Part shown: piece by piece, positions 30,020 through 31,029 of the stretch
How positions within the stretch are numbered: position 1 is the first letter of the stretch
Layout: every line of letters begins with the position of its first letter
Virus record (IMG/VR): IMGVR_UViG_3300031576_000231
Coordinates: 1 to 31,029 of that record
Reading direction: 5' to 3' (one strand)
Length of the DNA stretch: 31,029 nt
Source of the DNA: a virus
Program-made: the position numbers and the translations under genes
The notes under the pieces: generated by a model
The model's input: only the letters and a program-made list of their open reading frames with translations
Databases searched by the model: none
What the model was told of the DNA's origin: nothing

Positions 30020-30238
30020 TCACTTCTCCTGTGCGCTGGGCTTGCCGAGTTCCATGAGCTCTGCGTGCGAGAGCTCGCCCGTGAACCCGAGGTTCGCGAT
30101 GACCGCGATCTGCCCCTCGATCACGATCCGCGCGGCGCGGACTCCGACGTCGCTCCTGAGCTCGCGCGCGCGGTTCACGGCTGCCTCGATCACGTCGAGC
30201 GCGAGCAGCGCGGAGCCAAGGCGGAGATCAGACGCCAT
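30020..30238 (-). CDS. hypothetical small protein in recombination operon
   Basis: This 72-residue, mostly helical protein (LRLGSALLALDVIEAAVNRA; ARIVIEGQIAVIANL; LSHAELMELGKPSAQEK) belongs to no recognised family. GGAGGTG lies 5 bases before the ATG, inside the end of the exonuclease gene, giving an 11-base overlap. The stop overlaps a possible start of the next gene. Tight spacing on both sides supports it as a real gene. Confidence 0.72.
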   Translation of the reverse strand: MASDLRLGSALLALDVIEAAVNRARELRSDVGVRAARIVIEGQIAVIANLGFTGELSHAELMELGKPSAQEK

Positions 30239-31029
30239 CGAACACCTCCGCCGTGAACCGCCACCTCGGGATGCGCGCGGTCAGGATGCCACCAGGGTAG
30301 CCGGGCCAGACGCCCGTCTCGATCGCCTCGGAGTAGCGCTCGAGGTAGAGCTCCACCTCCGACTCCCCCTGCTTGAGGCTGTCCTCGTCGAGCTGGTAGG
30401 TCGCGCAGGCGTAGGGCGGGACCGTCTCGCAGGCGAGGAAGAGGAACGCGCGGCCGCCGTGGAGCGAGAGCGCGTCGAGGACGCGCAGATAGAACGCGGC
30501 CTGGACGTGGTAGCTGTAGCGCGCGATCTCCGTGCGGAAGCCCTGCGGGGAGGCGTCGCGGGTGGTTTTCACGTCGAGGATGGTCGGGATGCCGAGGAAG
30601 TCGAGGAAGCGGTCCGGGCGGGCCTTCAACGGGATCCCGAAGCGCCGGTCCTTCGCCACCACCGAGAGTTCCGTGTAGCCGGGCGTGCTCAGCAGCCGCC
30701 GAGGAGTTTCGTGGCCCCAGGCGGCCGCCTTCACCGCCTGGCAGGCAGCCCAGTCCTCGGGGTCGAGCGGGACCTGGCCTGCGTGCTCCGCCTCGAACGC
30801 CTCCCACGCGAGCTTGTCGGCCTTCCTGCGCCGGTCGAGCACGGGGGCCTCGACGTACTCGCGGGCGAAGCGATCTGGCTCGAGGACGGCCGCGTGTACC
30901 GCATCCCCCCTCGTCATCGCCTCCGTGGGCGCCCTCGGATGCAGGAGGGCCTCGCGCGCGTGCGCAGCGCTCTTCTCGAAGAGCTTCACGACCGAGTAGT
31001 TCGCCGCGTTCCAGGCGTGGTACGTCTCC
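30228..31029 (-). CDS. PDDEXK-type phage exonuclease (5' end outside window)
   Basis: This frame stays open to the right edge, so the gene is incomplete: 267 codons are visible including stop. The first visible residues (ETYHAWNAANYSVVKLFEKS) followed by REALLHPRAPTEAMTRGDAVHA and AVLEPDRF match the N-terminal region of RecE-like/DUF3799 nucleases. The active-site region reads IPLKARPDRFLDF, then TILDVKTTRDASPQGF (Asp and Lys of PD-(D/E)XK) and YSYHVQAAFYL (the QAAFY motif). It should resect double-stranded ends for the RecT-like protein downstream. A GTG at 30989 would truncate conserved sequence and is rejected as the start. Confidence 0.85.
   Translation of the reverse strand, partial: ETYHAWNAANYSVVKLFEKSAAHAREALLHPRAPTEAMTRGDAVHAAVLEPDRFAREYVEAPVLDRRRKADKLAWEAFEAEHAGQVPLDPEDWAACQAVKAAAWGHETPRRLLSTPGYTELSVVAKDRRFGIPLKARPDRFLDFLGIPTILDVKTTRDASPQGFRTEIARYSYHVQAAFYLRVLDALSLHGGRAFLFLACETVPPYACATYQLDEDSLKQGESEVELYLERYSEAIETGVWPGYPGGILTARIPRWRFTAEVFDGV

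Noticed and set aside
30228-30989. Exonuclease starting at GTG 30989
   Set aside because: The frame stays open to the window edge, and the upstream residues (YHAWNAANYS) fit the conserved start of the family, so the gene continues outside.
1-31029. tRNA genes, integrase, repressor or attachment site
   Set aside because: No cloverleaf-like sequence, recombinase motif or repressor-operator arrangement was found by eye. They may lie outside the window.

Overview
The window is a dense, high-GC (by eye well over 60%) stretch of a tailed-phage genome with lambda-type (siphovirus) virion assembly. It is either a free phage or part of a prophage. No integrase, repressor, tRNA, rRNA, CRISPR array or insertion sequence was seen. 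The host is not stated by any gene. A lipobox-bearing outer spanin overlapping an inner spanin, together with Sec signal peptides ending in AxA-type sites, points to a Gram-negative host.

Layout. Positions 56-26085 are all on the plus strand and form the late region. It opens with a SPOUT-like small protein (56-535), then terminase small and large subunits, gpW, the portal and a fused prohead protease/scaffold/major capsid protein, closed by a strong intrinsic terminator (6696-6724). Next come a capsid cement protein, an FII-like connector, a probable tail terminator, three tandem paralogues (7899-9021), the tail tube protein, the G/GT tail-assembly chaperones joined by a programmed -1 frameshift (GGGAAAA plus hairpin), and a 1226-residue tape measure. 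Lambda M, L, K, I and J are not recognisable; two large unfamiliar proteins (14150-16602) and a tail-fibre-like protein (16599-17714) stand in their place.

After the fibre lies an accessory block (17716-24174). It holds three consecutive genes with Sec signal peptides, the last a 930-residue calcineurin-like phosphoesterase with an FN3-like N-terminus and a lectin-like C-terminus. It also holds a small gene carrying a 32-bp repeat and an apparent frame break, a coiled-coil protein, a RebB (R-body) homologue, a right-handed beta-helix protein and a free-standing copy of the ethylene-receptor-type membrane domain with its Cys/His pair. The lysis module follows (24161-26085): small membrane proteins, an SNase homologue, a cysteine peptidase-type endolysin, a Pam3-gp28-type holin and overlapping Rz/Rz1-like spanins.

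Positions 26062-31029 are on the minus strand and converge on the late region. Read from the right edge, they encode a PDDEXK exonuclease (running off the window), small proteins, a RecT-like annealing protein, a winged-helix protein, an Ala-rich repeat protein, a common phage protein of unknown role and a DNA cytosine methyltransferase. This is an early recombination/modification operon. Both operons are tightly coupled: about half of all gene junctions are ATGA, GTGA or TGATG overlaps.

The most interesting content is the accessory block 17716-24174, where an exported phosphoesterase cassette, an R-body-type protein and an ethylene-receptor-type sensor domain sit between the tail fibre and lysis genes. 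Assignments rest on reading motifs by eye. No database search was run.
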